Shown here: positions 15,401 to 17,280 of the stretch, piece by piece
Layout of the letters: each line of letters starts with the position of its first letter
How positions within the stretch are numbered: position 1 is the first letter of the stretch
Source of the DNA: Chitinophagaceae bacterium
GTDB lineage: Bacteria > Bacteroidota > Bacteroidia > Chitinophagales > Chitinophagaceae
DNA: 17,280 nucleotides
Direction: 5' to 3'
NCBI GenBank assembly: GCA_019454915.1
Contig: JACFNM010000045.1
Span: 1 to 17,280 of the forward strand
The notes under the pieces: generated by a model
The model's input: only the letters and a program-made list of their open reading frames with translations
The model's database searches: none
What the model was told of the DNA's origin: nothing
Position numbers and translations under genes: made by a program

Positions 15401-16707
15401 AAAGTCTTTTCAAAATCCTGCACCTGCTTCAATCCCATGCCTGTAAGATTGCCAACGATCACAGAGGGGTTCCTGTTTGCTTTGTTTCCTGATATTTGCC
15501 TGTAAAGGTTGTTGGCATCGTTGCCTGGTAAGTCGAGGTCGTTGCCCGACCCGCCCCAGGGGCCGTATGGCTTAGGTTCTCCCAAATCCATCAGCCCCAC
15601 AATATCCCGGGTATCCGTGGTGGCTCCTCCCATTCTGTTGGTAACCCATACTTCCATCCTCATGATCTGCACCTGAGAACTGATGACAGGTAAGGTTCTC
15701 ATTGCCTCATTATATTTTCGGTTGAAATATTGAGCCATAAGAAAGTGCCTGTTTTCATCATAATCATCCCCTCTCACGGTAATGCGGGAAGTGGAAGCGC
15801 CACCCTCGAGGGCTCTCGACTGACGTTGTGATTTTTGGGTGGCAAATACTCCGGTTACCCACAGTTTGCCAAATTGTAGCTGGGTTTTGATCCCAAAAAG
15901 TGATTGTGCTCCGGGTATTAAACTTCCTTTAGATGCAAAACTGGTATTACCCATTTCTATTTTCTTGATAATCTCATCCGCATTGCCGGTGTATTCCAAC
16001 TTTAGCTGATTCTCCCAATCGAAGGTTGACTGGGTGTTATACGAAATGGGTAGTTTTACCTTACTGCCTATGGAAGCGTTTACGTTCAGGTTAGCGGCCA
16101 TGTCAAAATCGAATCCTCCGTTCTTCCTCGCTCGTTCCGGTAGAGTGGGGTTTTTGATGTTTTGTCCCTGGTATCCCGCTGTGATGGTTACATTTCCCTG
16201 TGGACGAATATCTATCTTGCCATTGCCGAATAAACGATTGAACAGGTCGTCGGTAGCGGTTAGCTTGGGACGGAGCAGGCTTCGGTTTAGCATGCTGATG
16301 GTATTGGCTCGTTCTCTGAAATAATCGTTTTCCTGCTTTCTCGATTGAATCCTGTTAAACTCATCGAAGCTTAGGGAAGTGGGCTTACGGTAATACCTGT
16401 TGCCGATTTTTTCGTAGATATAATATTCTTTCTCCTCGGGATCAAAGGCGATGGAATCTTTAATGTTAGAAGGGTCTCTTAGATCGAATCCCCGGAAACG
16501 TAAGTTGTCGGCCTGTGCCTCTCTCCTGTCGGTGATAGGATATCTTAAGGTATCAGTACGAGGGAGCGTATCCTGACCGGCCGGCAGGGTATCCTGAACC
16601 TGATAGGTTAGCCTGGCGTAAGCGGACGTGGCAGACAAAGCGATAGTCATAACAACTGCCGTAATGCCTGCTATAGTACGACGTATATACCAATTTCGTA
16701 GAGCCAA
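9457..16707 (-). CDS. sprA: Type IX secretion outer-membrane translocon SprA (Sov)
   Basis: SprA forms the huge single-chain outer-membrane beta-barrel (36 strands in the Flavobacterium structure) through which type IX substrates, including gliding adhesins, leave the cell; PorV and a plug protein bind it. The 2416-residue length is typical. The start is TTG at 16707, 33 bases after the ruvA stop; upstream in frame is only the ruvA TGA, and the first in-frame ATG (codon 20) would destroy the signal peptide MALRNWYIRRTIAG...SATSAYA (cleavage near 31). Conserved SprA segments seen are SLIPGAQSLFGIKTQLQFGK (about 261-280), FPVLEPFG before about 640, YIDDFEGTKASIDLRFPLIS (about 840-860) and ELWINELRLS (about 1505). 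Three EF-hand-like acidic loops start at D584, D1080 and D1175. A Pro-rich, Lys/Arg-rich insert lies at about 1905-1932. The C-terminus VQVNISLAQ fits a final barrel strand. Confidence 0.97.
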   Translation of the reverse strand: MALRNWYIRRTIAGITAVVMTIALSATSAYARLTYQVQDTLPAGQDTLPRTDTLRYPITDRREAQADNLRFRGFDLRDPSNIKDSIAFDPEEKEYYIYEKIGNRYYRKPTSLSFDEFNRIQSRKQENDYFRERANTISMLNRSLLRPKLTATDDLFNRLFGNGKIDIRPQGNVTITAGYQGQNIKNPTLPERARKNGGFDFDMAANLNVNASIGSKVKLPISYNTQSTFDWENQLKLEYTGNADEIIKKIEMGNTSFASKGSLIPGAQSLFGIKTQLQFGKLWVTGVFATQKSQRQSRALEGGASTSRITVRGDDYDENRHFLMAQYFNRKYNEAMRTLPVISSQVQIMRMEVWVTNRMGGATTDTRDIVGLMDLGEPKPYGPWGGSGNDLDLPGNDANNLYRQISGNKANRNPSVIVGNLTGMGLKQVQDFEKTFARKLDSSQYTYNPQLGYLSLNGALMPNEVLAVAFQYSYNGRVYQVGEFSQDVPVDSASGVQKVLFLKLLKATSARTQLPIWHLMMKNIYTLKSDDGDYLSSLDRTDFQLNVLYDEPGGGQKRYLPEGDQAGVPLLSLLSLDRLNNQNDPQSDGVFDYMEGYTVISDKAQIIFPVLEPFGRDLAFAFSDPNLQKKYLYLPLYDTIKAIAQTFANLNRYVMKGMAKASSFGQSEISLNAFNVPQGSVTVSAGGRILQEGTDYEVNYSLGTVRILNQAILSSGIPVDVQFENQAAFGMQQRNYMGLRLDYLANKNLTIGATAVRLSERPYFTKMGYGEDPIRNTMIGADFSYQNEIPRMNRILGKLPFYTPEGTSSITAFGEAARLIPGHAPQIGKGQNGLIYIDDFEGTKASIDLRFPLISWALASTPLGATDRNGNELFPEAKLYNSYDYGKNRAKLAWYNIEPVLQERRNSSNPLQNDVEELSDPRVRGVNQAEIFPLRTPDFGLNQLVTFDLAYYPKDRGPYNYDGTGVDGSGRLTNPSKRWGGMMRAIDQTDFESNNVEFIEFWMLDPFIKNTNHAGGDLYFNLGNVSEDILKDGKRAYENGLPTPKIPAQTDQSIWGTVPVNPIQVTQSFSNDPEDRPYQDVGFDGMADEAERTLHQTYLQSLRGTLGSNSPAYQQAIADPSSDNFRYYRDAEFDQSNTGILGRYKHFNGPQGNSPVSTESSTFTMAATMYPDAEDLNKDNTLNENEEYFQYRIAIKPTGDPQMQIGNNFIVDRKEVAVQLANGVKENQTWYQFRVPINAYDKKIGNIPDFKSIQFVRMFLTGFEDSIVLRFAKLELVRNQWRKFTFELDTAGVYKPIDPNDPVNFNVGAVNLEENERRQPIPYRMPPGIERVQSLSNGGINILQNEQSMSLQVCNLPDGESRSVFKTMNLDIRQFRQMMMFIHAESVVGQTSLSDGQINAIVRIGNDFINNFYEIKIPLKITQFGATSEKDIWPEENNMDFSLSVLEQLKAERNLQLVNPNIIYRKEVAGRLYSVIGNPNFGEVKGFLIGIENPGDGTGAPVCTELWINELRLSQIDEKGGWAALGRVDFTLADLGTLTFSGNTYTAGFGALEQRVNERAKDNFVQFDAAANLELGKLLPHGTGLQIPFYASVSQTVSTPEYDPYDMDIKLKDKLGAAQGSARDSIRNAAIDITTIKTVNFTNVRKVLPEGKRQRLWSISNFDLSYSYTSITQHSPLVENNEIKKYRVGIGYNYNGQAKPWEPFKNLVKGKSLWLSAIKDFNLNLTPSLFGIRWDVNRQFGALRPREVYVPGTAPSPFKIPETYDKFFTFDRHYNYRWDISRSLNFDFEALNNSRIDEPDGRLNTKAKRDTVSRNLFKGGRNVLYNQKADLTYTLPTSKLPLLDWTTANLAYKTTYSWIGASRLAIHLGNTIQNSNAKAATVDLDFNRLYNKSRWLRALDQQTNTNAPKAPPPPPANQQADTTKSKRKRDPNELPRLNEFVRGIGKVLTSVKRVNFNYSEGATSFVPGYTDSTKYLGQNWGSMAPGLNFILGKQPSAVWLDNAARRGLISRDSLQNSLTRQTFDQQFAATAQLEPVRDLRIDLNLSKTFNRTYSELFKDTLGTGQFGHLNPYAGGGFSISFIAFQTLFRNADPNLISESFKQFQNNRLVLSERLGLKNPYSQIKGSDGYYLGYSRYAQDVLIPSFIAAYTNTDPYKISLLKTGQTNVRSNPFSGYLPKPNWHIEYTGLSRIESISKIFNDFSLSHDYKSSLSMNAFNSNLLFQDRWRLGFPSFLDTTSNNFIPYFLVPNITIDEKFAPLLGINLSFKNQVSIRFDYIKSRTLSLSLIDYQLSEMRSSGINFSGSWRIRGFSLPFNINLFNKTSDTTSSRAESDVKFTIDFSITDNITSNSRLDQANAFPTQGQKVITINPTIDYVLSNRIQLKFYFDQQRTSPYISSSAPMVNTRAGVQVNISLAQ

Positions 16708-16740
16708 TTTCCCCGTCTTGTTTAGTGGGTAAAATTTTCC

Positions 16741-17280
16741 TCAAATAAACTTTAATGCTTTTTTGATTAACGTTTCAAGGTTTTCAGCAACGGGGGCGGA
16801 TGCAGTGGCTTTCCTGAGTGCATTTTCCGCGAGGTTACGGGCAATACCGAGAGCCATCAGAGCATTTAACGCATCCTGCTCCAAAGTATTGTTTATTAAT
16901 GCAGAAGCGCCGGTTTCTATGCCCGCTTTTCCTAATTTATCCTTCAGTTCGAGTACGATCCTTTCGGCAGATTTTTTCCCTATCCCCTTGACTTTTTCCA
17001 GCCGGTTGGTATCCCCCTGCAGGATGGTCTGAACCAATTCGTCCGGTTGCAAGGCCGAGAGGATCATCCTGGCTGTGGACGTACCTACCCCATTGACGCT
17101 GATGAGTTGAGTGAATAATTTCTTTTCAGCCAGGTCAAAAAAACCGTATAAGGTGTGCGAATCTTCTTTAATGTGAAGCCAGGTATAAAGAGATCCGTTT
17201 TCAAGTGATTGTATTTTTGAATAAGTATTCAGGCTGATTTGAAGCTCATACCCTACTCCGTTGACGTCAATGTGGATGAC
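16741..17280 (-). CDS. ruvA: Holliday junction branch migration protein RuvA, N-terminus cut by window edge
   Basis: RuvA binds four-way DNA junctions as a tetramer and loads the RuvB motor during recombinational repair. The 179 residues present open with VIHIDVNGVGYEL, the OB-fold domain, so about 15 N-terminal residues are off the edge (family length about 190-200). Domain II has two helix-hairpin-helix motifs, LISVNGVGTSTARMIL and LEKVKGIGKKSAERIVLELKDKL. The C-terminal part, with a three-helix domain around DALNALMALGI, corresponds to domain III, which contacts RuvB. It ends at TGA 16741-16743 and is followed by sprA 33 bases later on the same strand, so the two are probably co-transcribed. 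This ruvA-sprA order is known in Bacteroidetes. Confidence 0.97.
   Translation of the reverse strand, partial: VIHIDVNGVGYELQISLNTYSKIQSLENGSLYTWLHIKEDSHTLYGFFDLAEKKLFTQLISVNGVGTSTARMILSALQPDELVQTILQGDTNRLEKVKGIGKKSAERIVLELKDKLGKAGIETGASALINNTLEQDALNALMALGIARNLAENALRKATASAPVAENLETLIKKALKFI

Noticed and set aside
1..17280. Mobile element, CRISPR, defence or biosynthetic cluster
   Set aside because: No transposase, integrase, repeat array, terminal inverted repeats, tRNA insertion site or antibiotic-type enzyme set was seen. All large genes are ordinary core or envelope genes.

Overview
The window looks like a core chromosomal segment of a Bacteroidetes (Bacteroidota) bacterium. A lineage such as Chitinophagaceae or a related Sphingobacteriia-like group is plausible, but I cannot fix the family from sequence alone. 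The main evidence is a complete 2416-residue SprA, the giant outer-membrane translocon of the type IX secretion system, which is confined to this phylum. It lies directly downstream of ruvA, a gene order known from gliding Bacteroidetes. Supporting signs are promoter-like TAnnTTTG elements, no obvious Shine-Dalgarno sequences, TTG starts, and a KVSTS-type methionyl-tRNA synthetase signature.

Layout from left to right. The left edge carries the N-terminal part of a polysaccharide flippase on the minus strand (TTG start, cut by the window edge). Divergent from it is a small secreted coiled-coil protein of unknown function, closed by a clear intrinsic terminator. On the plus strand follow a long, divergent PurF-type amidophosphoribosyltransferase and a SixA-like histidine phosphatase. 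Two tandem, paralogous S66 LD-carboxypeptidases lie on the minus strand; the first is predicted exported and the second cytoplasmic. Divergent from them is metG (plus strand), which converges on a minus-strand dihydropteridine-reductase-like SDR. Upstream of the SDR on the same strand are sprA and, at the right edge, ruvA (N-terminus cut off), giving the order ruvA-sprA-SDR.

Functionally the window mixes housekeeping genes (translation, nucleotide metabolism, recombination) with envelope biology: surface polysaccharide export, peptidoglycan peptide recycling and type IX secretion. I found no tRNA or rRNA gene, CRISPR array, insertion sequence, prophage or toxin/defence cassette. No intergenic gap exceeds 300 bases; the longest, about 244 bases between the flippase and the coiled-coil gene, appears to hold only promoter sequence.

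I do not see a clear new multi-gene system. The observations most worth a second look are three EF-hand-like loops spread through SprA, the unusual PurF paralogue, the exported/cytoplasmic LD-carboxypeptidase pair, the DHPR-like SDR lacking the usual catalytic serine, and the secreted coiled-coil orphan.
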